Notes: a model not told the origin generated them from the letters alone. A DNA stretch of 64,000 nucleotides from Actinoplanes sichuanensis (GCF_033097365.1 NZ_AP028461.1:10319501-10383500), one strand, 5' to 3'; positions 27,303-35,702 are shown, counted from the first letter of the stretch. Numbers and translations: made by a program.

Positions 27303-28010
27303 TCAGGCCGCCGCGCCGAGGTAGGCCTCGGTGACCTTGGGGTTCGCGCTGATCTCGGCTGGGGAGCCGATTGCGATCGGTTTTCCGAAGTCGAGGACCA
27401 GAATCTCGTCGCAGACCGACATCACCAGGTCCATGTGGTGCTCGACCAACAGCACGGTGGTGCCGGTCTCCTTGATCAAAGCGCCGAGCCAGGCGATCTC
27501 GTCGGCGTCCAGGCCGCCGGCCGGCTCGTCGAGCATCAGAATGCGCGGCTTCGCCACCAGGGCGCGAGCCAGCTCGATGCGTTTACGGATCGCGTATGGC
27601 AGTGCACCCGGATAGGCGCCCGCATAACGTGCGACACCGCACCGGTCCAGTGCGGCCAGCGCCTCGGACTCCGCGTGCCGGTGACGGGCGCCGACCATCA
27701 CGTTGTCCAGCACGGTCATGCCGGCGAACTGGCCGACCCCCTGAAGGGTCCGGGCGATGCCCAGACGGTTCAGGTGGTGTGGGCGGGGCCGCCACGGGCT
27801 CCCGTCCAGAGTGAGCGACCCGGAGGTCGGCTGCACGAAACCACAGATGACGTTGAAAAGGGTGGTCTTGCCCGCGCCGTTGGGCCCGATGACGCCGACG
27901 ATCCGTCCCGGCGCCACGCGCAGGGACACATTGTCGAGGGCGGTCAGGCCGCCGAAGCGGACCGTGATGTCGTGGAGCGCAAGCTCCTTGAGCTGGGAAT
28001 CTGTTGACAT
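27303..28010 (-). CDS. ABC transporter ATP-binding protein (LivG-like)
   Basis: This 235-residue ATPase has Walker A GPNGAGKTTLFNVICGF and Walker B RILMLDEPAGGL. Its signature is weakly conserved (ALPYAIRKRIELARAL), as is usual for LivG. It is the first gene of the long minus-strand operon, which runs to the TetR gene at 18888. A 173-bp gap separates it from the LivF-like gene and shows no gene. A perfect dyad at 28065 lies about 55 bp upstream of its ATG. Confidence 0.92.
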   Translation of the reverse strand: MSTDSQLKELALHDITVRFGGLTALDNVSLRVAPGRIVGVIGPNGAGKTTLFNVICGFVQPTSGSLTLDGSPWRPRPHHLNRLGIARTLQGVGQFAGMTVLDNVMVGARHRHAESEALAALDRCGVARYAGAYPGALPYAIRKRIELARALVAKPRILMLDEPAGGLDADEIAWLGALIKETGTTVLLVEHHMDLVMSVCDEILVLDFGKPIAIGSPAEISANPKVTEAYLGAAA

Positions 28011-28064
28011 GACCGCCTCGCCGGACCGGTGGAAGTCCTGTAAGGGAGATGGAGCATCAACTAT

Positions 28065-28081
28065 TTACACTTGGAGTGTAA
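28065..28081. promoter_or_regulatory. Perfect operator-like dyad before the importer operon
   Basis: TTACACT-TGG-AGTGTAA is a perfect 7-bp-arm palindrome, 55 bp upstream of the LivG-like start. It shares TTACAC and AGTGT with the dyad at 14944 in the fadD-like/TetR promoter region. This suggests one TetR-type regulator controls both halves of the island. Binding is inferred. Confidence 0.65.
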
Positions 28082-28137
28082 CTTTCTCGGCGGACTCGTC
28101 AACCACTTGCAATGTCCGCGTTACCGACGAGCTCTGA

Positions 28138-28773
28138 TCAGGCCACTCCGGCCGGCCGGAACTGCACGCTGATCCGCGGTCCGACCGCTTTCGCCGTCTT
28201 CGGCACCGCGTGCTCCCAGGTGCGCTGACAGGACCCGCCCATCACGATCAGATCGCCGTGCCCGAGCGGGAACCGCAGCGTCTCGTGGCCACCGGCCCGT
28301 GGTCGAAGAAGCAGGTTGCGGGGCGACCCGAACGAGACGATGGCGACCATGGTGTCCTCGGTGGCCGACCGGCCGATGGTGTCACCGTGCCAGGCCACGC
28401 TGTCGCGGCCGTCGCGGTAGAGACACATGCCCGCGGTCACGAACTCCTCGCCCAACTCCTCGGCGTAGTGCCGGTTGAGCTCGCCCCGCGCCGCCACCAG
28501 GGCGGGATGTGGCAGTTGCTCCCGCGGGCCGAACCACCGCAGGAGCCGGGGGACGTCGACGACGTCGTCATACATCTTGCGCCGCTCGGCCCGCCAGTCG
28601 ATGCCGAGCAGGGTTTCGAAGACGGCGTCCGAGCCGTGCAGCCAGCCGGGCAGCACGTCGACCCACGCGCCGGCGGTGAGTCGATGCCGGGTGAGGCGGC
28701 CGGTCAAGGACGTGACCGCCTCAGCCGGCCCGGACATCAGGTCGAACATCGATGGCTGGTAAGCGCTGGTCAT
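28138..28773 (-). CDS. AlkB-like 2-oxoglutarate/Fe(II) dioxygenase
   Basis: This 211-residue enzyme would oxidatively dealkylate DNA or RNA bases. The iron ligands are His and Asp in VAWHGDTIG and His in TWEHAVPK, and the 2-oxoglutarate-binding arginines are in GPRISVQFRP. The nucleotide-recognition part contains YQPSMFDLM and the DWRAERRKMYD segment. It complements the Ogt and Ada-AlkA functions encoded at 1-3 kb. It is not part of the ABC operon, although it is on the same strand just upstream of that promoter. Confidence 0.9.
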   Translation of the reverse strand: MTSAYQPSMFDLMSGPAEAVTSLTGRLTRHRLTAGAWVDVLPGWLHGSDAVFETLLGIDWRAERRKMYDDVVDVPRLLRWFGPREQLPHPALVAARGELNRHYAEELGEEFVTAGMCLYRDGRDSVAWHGDTIGRSATEDTMVAIVSFGSPRNLLLRPRAGGHETLRFPLGHGDLIVMGGSCQRTWEHAVPKTAKAVGPRISVQFRPAGVA

Positions 28774-28782
28774 GGCGCCACT

Positions 28783-30348
28783 TTAGTACGGGCGTTCGAT
28801 CCCGGCCGGTTTCGGCTCCGTGTCTGTGGACAACGGCGGACCGGATACGGCTTCTGTGGACAACGGATCGGGGTCGCCCGGAATCGTGGCAGGCTTCGGG
28901 CGCAACACCGCGGCGGCCAGCACCGCCGCCGCGATCCCGCCCACCACACCGATGAGAGAGGTGACCGCGATGGCGTCGACGAACGCCGCCCGGGCCACAT
29001 CGGCCAGCCCGGCGTCACCGGTCGCGGCCGCGACGCCGAGGGCGTCACCGAGCGAGTCCCGTGCCGGACCGGTGGTGCCGGACGGCATGGCCGCGCGGTA
29101 GGCGGTGGTCAGCACGCTGCCCAGCACCGCGACACTCAGCGCGGTCCCGACCTGCTGCACCGTGTCGTTGACCGCTGACCCGACGCCGGCCCGCTCCGGT
29201 GGTAGTGCTCCGAGCAGCGTTCCCACCGCGGCCGGCGACGCCACTCCACTGCCCATTCCGATGATCACCAGGGCGGCCGCGAGTTTCAGGTAGCCGTCCG
29301 CGGGATCCAGCGACGCCAGCACCGCGAATCCACCCGCCACCAGCAGGAGCCCGGCCGCCAGCGCCACCCGCGCGCCGAACCGCTTGTCCACCACCACGCC
29401 GATGCCGTTGAAGGCCATCGTCGTCACGATCATCGGAATGAAGGCGGCCCCGGCCCGGATCGGCTCGTAACCGAGAACGAACTGGAGGTACTGCGTGATC
29501 GCCAGCATCACCCCGCCGGCCGAGAAGGAGAGCAGTACCAGAGACAGGCTGGCACCCCGGAAGTTGCGATCGCCGAAGAGCGACAGCGGCAGCATGGGTT
29601 CGTCGACCCGGCGCTCCCAGAGGACGAACCCGATCAGCGCGACCAGGGCGACCACGAAACCGCCCGCGGTGCGCGGTGACTCCCAGCCGTGCCCGGGTGC
29701 CGAGATCACACCCCAGACCAGGGCGGCCATGCCGATCGTGGAGAGCAGCGCGCCGACCGTGTCGGGGCGGGTGGCCGGACCCTTCGACTCCGGGATGATC
29801 GCCAGGGCGGCGATGATCCCGAGGATCGCGATCGGGATGTTGAGCAGGAAGACCGAGCCCCACCAGAAGTGCTCCAGCAGCAGGCCGCCCAGTGTCGGGC
29901 CACCGAGGGCGCCGAGCATCAGGACCGAGCTCCAGATGGCGATCGCCTTCTTGCGCTCATCCTCGGCGAAGACCGTGGTCAGGATGGCGAGCGTGCCCGG
30001 CATCAGAAACGCGGCTCCCAGGCCCATCACGCCACGGACCGCGATCAGCTGGCCGGGGGTCTGGCAGAGCGTGGCCAGCGCCGAAGCGCCACCGAAGACC
30101 ACCAGGCCGATGACCAGGCCACGGCGGCGGCCGTACCGGTCGGAGAGGCTGCCGGCGGTGAGCAGCACACCGGCGAAGACCAGGATGTACGCGTCGATGA
30201 TCCACTGAATGTCGGCGGTGCTCGCGCCGAGATCGCGGATCAATGACGGGATCGCGATGTTGAGGACCATGTTGTCCACGACGACCACGAGCAGGCTCAG
30301 GCAGAGAACGCCCAGGATCAGCCAGCGTCGCGGGTGACGATCGGCCAT
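28783..30348 (-). CDS. MFS drug exporter, DHA2 (EmrB/QacA-like) family
   Basis: This 521-residue protein has 14 predicted membrane helices. The family motif appears as SLSDRYGRRRGLVIGLVVFG in loop 2-3, with motif C-like GPTLGGLLLEHFWWGSVFLLNIP. It would export drugs or toxic metabolites using the proton gradient. The ATG at 30348 follows GGAGGAG at five bases. It is divergent from a TetR regulator, and a 32-bp dyad lies between them. The C-terminal 40 residues are hydrophilic and Pro-rich. Confidence 0.9.
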   Translation of the reverse strand: MADRHPRRWLILGVLCLSLLVVVVDNMVLNIAIPSLIRDLGASTADIQWIIDAYILVFAGVLLTAGSLSDRYGRRRGLVIGLVVFGGASALATLCQTPGQLIAVRGVMGLGAAFLMPGTLAILTTVFAEDERKKAIAIWSSVLMLGALGGPTLGGLLLEHFWWGSVFLLNIPIAILGIIAALAIIPESKGPATRPDTVGALLSTIGMAALVWGVISAPGHGWESPRTAGGFVVALVALIGFVLWERRVDEPMLPLSLFGDRNFRGASLSLVLLSFSAGGVMLAITQYLQFVLGYEPIRAGAAFIPMIVTTMAFNGIGVVVDKRFGARVALAAGLLLVAGGFAVLASLDPADGYLKLAAALVIIGMGSGVASPAAVGTLLGALPPERAGVGSAVNDTVQQVGTALSVAVLGSVLTTAYRAAMPSGTTGPARDSLGDALGVAAATGDAGLADVARAAFVDAIAVTSLIGVVGGIAAAVLAAAVLRPKPATIPGDPDPLSTEAVSGPPLSTDTEPKPAGIERPY

Positions 30349-30363
30349 CGAAACTCCTCCCTC

Positions 30364-30395
30364 GTACAGTGTTCGGGTTGGCTCGAACACTGTAC
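30364..30395. promoter_or_regulatory. 32-bp dyad operator between MFS exporter and TetR
   Basis: GTACAGTGTTCG at 30364-30375 is exactly repeated in inverse as CGAACACTGTAC at 30384-30395, with an 8-bp centre. A further CGAACAGTGT half-site lies at 30405-30414. The arrangement suits two TetR dimers repressing both divergent promoters. Confidence 0.75.
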
Positions 30396-30437
30396 TACTC
30401 GACTCGAACAGTGTGCGAGGACCCTTAAGATGAACAC

Positions 30438-31208
30438 ATGCCCGACTTCACCGACTCGGTGTGGACCCGCCCCGCCCGTGCGCGTACCGGCCAGCCGACG
30501 CTTAGCCGTGAGCAGATCGTTCGAGCGGCGATCGAGCTGCTCGACACCGAGGGCACCACCGGGCTGAGCATGCGCCGGCTCGGTGCCCGGCTCGGCTCCG
30601 GCGCCACGTCGCTCTACTGGCACGTCGCCACCAAGGACGATCTGCTCGAACTGGCCGTCGACGAGGTGATGGGGGAGGTCTACGTTCCGGAGGCCGGTGA
30701 CGCGCCCTGGCGGATCGGGGTTTCGGTGATGGCCGGCGGGATGCGGGCCATGCTGCTGCGGCATCCCTGGGTGATCGGGATGCTCGGGGTGCGGCCCACC
30801 ATCGGGCCCAACGTGATGCGGATGAGTAATCGGAGCGTCGGGCTGTTCTCCGCGGCCGGGTTCACCGGGCCGACCCTGTCCCATGTGCATTCGCTGATCA
30901 CGGCGCATGTGATCGGTTCGGCGACCACCGAGGCGGCGGTCGGCGCCGCGGTCATCAGATCTGGGCAGTCGGCGGCCGAGCTGCGCAAGAGCCTGGAGCC
31001 GTTCATGGAGAAGGCGGCGGGGGAGTATCCGGAGTACGCCAAGTGGCGGGAGGAGAGCGGCGTCATCGAGATGGAGCCGGACAAGGTCTGGGACCAGAGC
31101 TTCGCCTTCGGCCTGGAGCGCATCCTCGACGGCCTCGAACTCTGGCTGGCCGGCGCAGGCAGCTCGGCAGCCGGCGAGGGCGGCGGCGGGGCCCCGGCCG
31201 GATCTTGA
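30438..31208 (+). CDS. TetR/AcrR family regulator of the MFS exporter
   Basis: This 256-residue regulator has a helix-turn-helix (LSMRRLGARLGSGATSLYWHVATKDDLLELA) preceded by a basic N-terminus (TRPARARTGQPTLSREQIV). A C-terminal TetR_C ligand domain follows. It probably represses the divergent exporter gene by binding the 32-bp dyad. A Gly/Ala-rich tail (SSAAGEGGGGAPAGS) runs into a 14-bp tandem repeat at the stop codon. Confidence 0.87.
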   Translation: MPDFTDSVWTRPARARTGQPTLSREQIVRAAIELLDTEGTTGLSMRRLGARLGSGATSLYWHVATKDDLLELAVDEVMGEVYVPEAGDAPWRIGVSVMAGGMRAMLLRHPWVIGMLGVRPTIGPNVMRMSNRSVGLFSAAGFTGPTLSHVHSLITAHVIGSATTEAAVGAAVIRSGQSAAELRKSLEPFMEKAAGEYPEYAKWREESGVIEMEPDKVWDQSFAFGLERILDGLELWLAGAGSSAAGEGGGGAPAGS

Positions 31209-31238
31209 AGGCCGGATCCTGAAGGCCGGACCGGCAAG
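31197..31238. repeat. 14-bp tandem repeat over the TetR stop codon
   Basis: GGCCGGATCTTGAA (31197), GGCCGGATCCTGAA (31211) and the degenerate GGCCGGACCGGCAA (31225) follow each other directly. The TGA of the TetR gene is inside the first copy. Confidence 0.85.
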
Positions 31239-31281
31239 GCGGTCCGGCTGAGGTAGCGAGCCGTGGGATCAGGCTGGGCGG

Positions 31282-31860
31282 TCAGGCGGGGGGATCAGTG
31301 GCCAAGCGGGCATGGGCGTGCATGTCGTGCCAGCCGTCGGCGTGGCGAGCCTCGCTGCGTTTGGTTCCTTCCAGCAGGTAGCCGCATCTGACGGCCACCT
31401 GGCAGGACGGGGCGTTCGCGGTGGAGTGGCTCAGTTCTAGCCGGTGTAGGCCCAGCTCGGCGAAAACCCAGGTGGTCAGTGCCTCCAGGGCTCTCGGGGC
31501 GACTCGTTTCCCCCGGGCGTTCGGGAGTGTCCAGTAGGAGATGGCTGCCGTGCCTTCGGCGAGGTCGATCTGTCGGAGGCCGATCTGCCCGGCCACCACG
31601 TCGTCGACTTCGACTGCCCAGCATGCCTCGGTCTCCATCAGCCAGCCCACCCGCCATCTGGCGATCCAGGCCATCGCCTCCTCGTCGTCCAGGCTTCGGC
31701 AGTGCCATCGCTGGATATCGGGGTCGGCGAATCCGGCTACTACGGACGGGATGTCGGCGGTCGTCCATGCTCGCAGGAGCACGCCGTCTCCGGTGATCAC
31801 CGCCTGGTCCATGGACGCGAGAGAACCCGCGGGCAGCGCGGGCGTGACAAGCGAGGGCAC
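31282..31860 (-). CDS. RimJ/RimL-type GNAT acetyltransferase
   Basis: This 192-residue GNAT protein resembles ribosomal-protein or small-molecule acetyltransferases. It opens ITGDGVLLRAWTTADIPSVV, its core is ISYWTLPNARGKRVAPRALEALTTWVF, and the usual ending is present as VAVRCGYLLEGTKRSE. The substrate is unknown. An internal ATG in MDQAVITGDG is an alternative start. It lies downstream of the sdh terminator and is probably transcribed separately. Confidence 0.82.
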   Translation of the reverse strand: MPSLVTPALPAGSLASMDQAVITGDGVLLRAWTTADIPSVVAGFADPDIQRWHCRSLDDEEAMAWIARWRVGWLMETEACWAVEVDDVVAGQIGLRQIDLAEGTAAISYWTLPNARGKRVAPRALEALTTWVFAELGLHRLELSHSTANAPSCQVAVRCGYLLEGTKRSEARHADGWHDMHAHARLATDPPA

Positions 31861-31912
31861 CCGTCGACTCTAGGACAGCAGGCGACCGGACAGCAGGGGC
31901 GCGGGAGCCGCC

Positions 31913-31955
31913 GCCTCAGCCCGGCGGCCGCGTTTCGGCCGGGCCGGGCTGAGGC
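31913..31955 (-). terminator. Strong hairpin terminator after sdhB
   Basis: GCCTCAGCCCGGC (31913-31925) pairs perfectly with GCCGGGCTGAGGC (31943-31955). An inner GGCCG/CGGCC stem sits inside the loop. It lies between the end of sdhB and the start of the GNAT gene and has no U-run. It should end sdhCAB transcription. Confidence 0.75.
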
Positions 31956-32021
31956 GTCGCGTCGTAGCCGACGGGACGGGGTGGTTCGGTGGGGCTGTCC
32001 ACCCCGTACCGCATGGGGGTT

Positions 32022-32978
32022 TCAGGGTTTCGGATCCGGATGGTGGTAAGTGACCTGTTCCGGCGGGAGGGGGAACTCGATGTCCTCGCCGAACGGCGAG
32101 AGGCCGCCCTGCAGGGGTGCCGCGAGCTCGGCGATGTCCATGTGGCCGTCGGGACCGACGGGCGCGCCCTCGGGAAGGCGGGCGCTGGACAGCGACGGGT
32201 TGACAGTGGACGGGGCGCCGGAGTGTTCGAGCTGGTCCCGGCGGAGGATCTTGCGGCCCAGCCAGACCAGCGGGTCGTAACGCCGATCGACGACGCGCTC
32301 CTTCATCGGGATGATCGCGTTGTCGGTGATCTTGATGTGTTCGGGGCAGACCTCGGTGCAGCACTTGGTGATGTTGCAGAAGCCGAGACCCTGGCTGGCC
32401 TGCGCGTACTCCTTGCGGTCCTCGAGGGAGTCGAGGGGATGCATGTCCAGCTCGGCGGCGCGGATGAAATAGCGCGGGCCGGAGAAGGCCGGCTTGTTCT
32501 CGTCGTGGTCGCGGATCACGTGACAGGTGTTCTGGCAGAGGAAGCACTCGATGCACTTCCGGAACTCCTGGCTGCGCTCCACGTCGACCTGCTGCATCCG
32601 GTACTCGCCGGGGGCGACACCGGCCGGCGGGGCGAACGCGGGCGTCTCCCGTGCCTTCTGGTAGTTGAAGGACACGTCGGTGACCAGGTCACGGATCACC
32701 GGGAAGGTCCGGATCGGGGTGATCGTGATGGTCTCGTTCTCCTCGAACGTGGACATCCGGGTCATGCACCCGAGCCGGGGCTTGCCGTTGATCTCCATCG
32801 AGCAGGAGCCGCACTTGCCGGCCTTGCAGTTCCACCGGCAGGCCAGGTCGGGCGCCTCGGTGGCCTGCAACCGGTGGATGATGTCGAGGACGACCTCGCC
32901 CTCGTTCACCTCGACGTCGAAGTCGAGCAGGTCGCCGCCGGACGCGTCGCCGCGCCAGACACGGAATCGGCGTTTCAC
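32022..32978 (-). CDS. sdhB: Succinate dehydrogenase iron-sulfur subunit
   Basis: This subunit passes electrons from the flavoprotein to the membrane anchor in the respiratory chain. The [2Fe-2S] ligands are Cys51, Cys56, Cys59 and Cys71. The [4Fe-4S] and [3Fe-4S] cysteines are in CIECFLCQNTC and CNITKCCTEVCPEHI. At 318 residues it is longer than typical members (about 240-260) because of a C-terminal tail of roughly 70 residues rich in Pro, Gly and acidic residues. The GTG start overlaps the sdhA stop. The set resembles mycobacterial Sdh1. Confidence 0.92.
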   Translation of the reverse strand: MKRRFRVWRGDASGGDLLDFDVEVNEGEVVLDIIHRLQATEAPDLACRWNCKAGKCGSCSMEINGKPRLGCMTRMSTFEENETITITPIRTFPVIRDLVTDVSFNYQKARETPAFAPPAGVAPGEYRMQQVDVERSQEFRKCIECFLCQNTCHVIRDHDENKPAFSGPRYFIRAAELDMHPLDSLEDRKEYAQASQGLGFCNITKCCTEVCPEHIKITDNAIIPMKERVVDRRYDPLVWLGRKILRRDQLEHSGAPSTVNPSLSSARLPEGAPVGPDGHMDIAELAAPLQGGLSPFGEDIEFPLPPEQVTYHHPDPKP

Positions 32979-34870
32979 TCTGCCTCCCTCTCGGCCAGTT
33001 CCTCTTCGGTCAGGTATTTGGCCAGCTCACTGCGCTCGAACAGGTTGAACAGCTCGTCGCGCATCCGCGGCACCGGCTTGCGTTCCAGGTGCACCTCGCC
33101 GGACTCCTCCAGCGAGCAGACCAGATTGACGCGCCGCCACTCGGGGCTCATCTTCGGGAAGTCCTCGCGGGTGTGGCCGCCGCGCGACTCCTCCCGTTCG
33201 AGCGCCGCCTTGGCCGTGCACTCCGAGACGACCAGCATGTTGCGCAGGTCGAGAGCCAGGTGCCAGCCGGGGTTGTACCGCCGGCCGCCGGTCGCGCCCA
33301 CGTTCGCGACGCGGACCCGCAACTCCTGGAGCTTCTTCATCGCGTCGGACAGTTCGCCCTCGCGCCTGATGATGCCGACCAGGTCACCCATCACCGCCTG
33401 AAGATCCTGCTGCAAGGTGTACGGGTTTTCGCCCCCCGCATTCACCAGGGGCGCCAGCGCCACCTCGACGGCCGCCGCCACGTCGACCTTCGACGGCTTC
33501 GGCCGGGCCGGCAGCGCGTCCACGTAGGCCGACGCGTGCTCCCCGGCCCGTTTGCCGAAGACCAGCAGGTCGGACAGCGAGTTGCCGCCCAGCCGGTTGG
33601 ACCCGTGCATGCCGCCGGACACCTCACCCGCCGCGAACAGACCCTGGACCGTGCCGAGCGCCGCACCGGTGTCCGGCTCGACCTCGACCCCACCCATCAC
33701 GTAGTGGCATGTCGGGCCGACCTCCATCGGCTCCTTGGTGATGTCGACGTCGGCCAGCTCCTTGAACTGGTGGTGCATCGATGGCAGCCGCCGGATGATC
33801 TGCTCGGCCGGCATCCGGGTCGACACGTCCAGATAGACACCGCCGGCCGGACTGCCGCGACCCGCCTTGACCTCGCTGTTGATGGCCCGGGCCACCTCGT
33901 CACGGGGCAGCAGTTCGGGCGGGCGGCGGTTGTTGTCCGGGTCGGTGTACCAGCGGTCGCCCTCCTCCTCGGTCTCCGCGTACATCTTGCGGAAGACGTC
34001 GGGGACGTAGTCGAACATGAACCGCTTGCCCTCGGAGTTGCGCAGCACCCCGCCGTCACCCCGGACCGACTCGGTGACCAGGATGCCCTTCACGCTGGGC
34101 GGCCAGACCATGCCGGTCGGGTGGAACTGGAGGAACTCCATGTTGATCAGCGTCGCCCCGGCCCGCAGCGCCAGCGCGTGGCCGTCACCCGTGTACTCCC
34201 ACGAGTTCGAGGTGACCTTGTAGCTGCGGCCCACCCCGCCGGTCGCCAGCACCACCGCCGGTGCCTCGAAGAGCAGGAACTCGCCCGACTCCCGGTAGTA
34301 GCCGAACGCGCCGGCCACCCGGTCCCCGTCGAGCAGCAGCTCGGTGATGGTGGTCTCCTGGAAGACCCGGATCCGCGAGTCGTAGCTCCCGGTCTCGGCG
34401 AAGTCCTGCTGCTGCAGCGACACGATCTTCTGCTGCAGCGTCCGGATCAGTTCCAGACCGGTCCGGTCGCCGACGTGCGCCAGACGCGGGTACTCGTGGC
34501 CGCCGAAGTTGCGCTGCGAGATCTTGCCGTCCTTGGTCCGGTCGAAGAGAGCGCCGTACGTCTCCAGCTCCCAGATCCGCTCCGGCGCCTCCTTGGCGTG
34601 CAGCTCCGCCATCCGGAAGTTGTTCAGGAACTTGCCGCCCCGCATGGTGTCGCGGAAGTGGACCATCCAGTTGTCGTTGCTGTTCACATTGCCCATCGCG
34701 GCTGCGGCGCCACCCTCGGCCATCACCGTGTGCGCCTTGCCGAACAGCGATTTAGAGATGATCGCGGTGCGTTTCCCGGCCAGCCGGGCCTCGATCGCCG
34801 CGCGCAGGCCGGCCCCACCGGCCCCGATCACGACGACGTCGTACAGGTGTCGTTCGATCTTCGTGCTCAT
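32975..34870 (-). CDS. sdhA: Succinate dehydrogenase flavoprotein subunit
   Basis: This 631-residue subunit oxidises succinate to fumarate. The FAD-binding motif is VVIGAGGAGLRAAIEA. His47 in GKAHTVMAEGG matches the covalent FAD attachment site. The active-site segments around LQFHPTGMVWP and HGSNRLGGNSL are present. The frame is open far upstream through sdhC, but MSTKIERHLYDVVVIG at 34870 is the start. It lies between sdhC and sdhB in one operon. Confidence 0.95.
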   Translation of the reverse strand: MSTKIERHLYDVVVIGAGGAGLRAAIEARLAGKRTAIISKSLFGKAHTVMAEGGAAAAMGNVNSNDNWMVHFRDTMRGGKFLNNFRMAELHAKEAPERIWELETYGALFDRTKDGKISQRNFGGHEYPRLAHVGDRTGLELIRTLQQKIVSLQQQDFAETGSYDSRIRVFQETTITELLLDGDRVAGAFGYYRESGEFLLFEAPAVVLATGGVGRSYKVTSNSWEYTGDGHALALRAGATLINMEFLQFHPTGMVWPPSVKGILVTESVRGDGGVLRNSEGKRFMFDYVPDVFRKMYAETEEEGDRWYTDPDNNRRPPELLPRDEVARAINSEVKAGRGSPAGGVYLDVSTRMPAEQIIRRLPSMHHQFKELADVDITKEPMEVGPTCHYVMGGVEVEPDTGAALGTVQGLFAAGEVSGGMHGSNRLGGNSLSDLLVFGKRAGEHASAYVDALPARPKPSKVDVAAAVEVALAPLVNAGGENPYTLQQDLQAVMGDLVGIIRREGELSDAMKKLQELRVRVANVGATGGRRYNPGWHLALDLRNMLVVSECTAKAALEREESRGGHTREDFPKMSPEWRRVNLVCSLEESGEVHLERKPVPRMRDELFNLFERSELAKYLTEEELAEREAE

Positions 34871-34881
34871 CGCCCGCCCTC

Positions 34882-35673
34882 TCAGTTGATGATGCGCAGG
34901 TCGGTGAACCAGTCGGCGGCGAGACCCATGATGTAGAAATCGGTCAGAGCCAGGGTGCCGAGCGTGATCCAGGCCAGCTGCATGTGGCGGGTGTTGAGCT
35001 TCGACACGAAGGTCCAGAAGCGGTAGCGGACCGGGTGCTTCGAGAAGTGCTTCAGCCGGCCGCCCGCGATGTGCCGGCAGGAATGGCAGGACAGGGTGTA
35101 CGCCCACAGCATGATCACGTTGACCCAGAGGATCACATTGCCCAGCCCGAGCCCGGTCGTCTGCGCATGCACGGCGTCCCAGGTGTTGATCACCGAGATG
35201 ACGCCGGCCGCGTAGAACGCGTACCGGTGCGCGTTCTGGAAGATCAGCGGGAACCGGGTCTCGCCGGAGTAGGTCTTGTGCCCGTCCGGCACGGCGCACG
35301 CCGGCGGCGACAGCCAGAACGCCCGGTAGTACGCCTTCCGGTAGTAGTAGCAGGTCAACCGGAACAGCAGCAGGAACGGCAGAGTGAACGCCGCCTCCGG
35401 GAGGAGGAAGAAGCTCGGCAACGGGGTGCCGAACATCGCCGCCTCGCCGCATATGTCGGTGACGCAGGGCGAGTAGAACGGGGTCAGATAGTGGTACTCC
35501 GGGACGAAGAACCAGTCGTGCATGAACACCCGGACGGTGGCGTAGGTGACCCACGCGCCCAGGCCGATAAAGGTCACCAGCGGCGCGAGCCACCACCGGT
35601 CGGTACGCAAGGTCCGCGCCGCGATGGCCGCGCGTGCCTTGCCGCCGCCCGGCGTCGTTGCCGTCGTCGTCAT
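34882..35673 (-). CDS. sdhC: Succinate dehydrogenase membrane anchor (cytochrome b-type, Sdh1-like)
   Basis: The 263-residue protein has five to six membrane helices and anchors the complex. Conserved histidines (for example in FQNAHRYAFYAAG and YTLSCHSCRHIAGG) could bind haem or contact quinone. A periplasm-facing loop carries YSPCVTDICGEA, with two cysteines. The length and layout fit the Sdh1-type anchor of actinobacteria rather than the SdhC/SdhD pair of E. coli. GGGAGATGG precedes the ATG at 35673. The first gene of the operon, it lies behind the nested dyads at 35703-35774. Confidence 0.85.
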   Translation of the reverse strand: MTTTATTPGGGKARAAIAARTLRTDRWWLAPLVTFIGLGAWVTYATVRVFMHDWFFVPEYHYLTPFYSPCVTDICGEAAMFGTPLPSFFLLPEAAFTLPFLLLFRLTCYYYRKAYYRAFWLSPPACAVPDGHKTYSGETRFPLIFQNAHRYAFYAAGVISVINTWDAVHAQTTGLGLGNVILWVNVIMLWAYTLSCHSCRHIAGGRLKHFSKHPVRYRFWTFVSKLNTRHMQLAWITLGTLALTDFYIMGLAADWFTDLRIIN

Positions 35674-35702
35674 TCCATCTCCCTGACAGTGCCGTGTACA
35701 GG

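Noticed and set aside
13350..28010. A secondary-metabolite (NRPS/PKS/lipid) gene cluster
   Set aside because: The acyl-CoA synthetase, dehydrogenases and transporter lack carrier-protein, ketosynthase or condensation partners. The importer and the kinase/dehydrogenase pair fit catabolism better.
31861..32556. Open frames overlapping the end of sdhB
   Set aside because: They are shadows of sdhB in another frame. The region after sdhB holds only the hairpin terminator.
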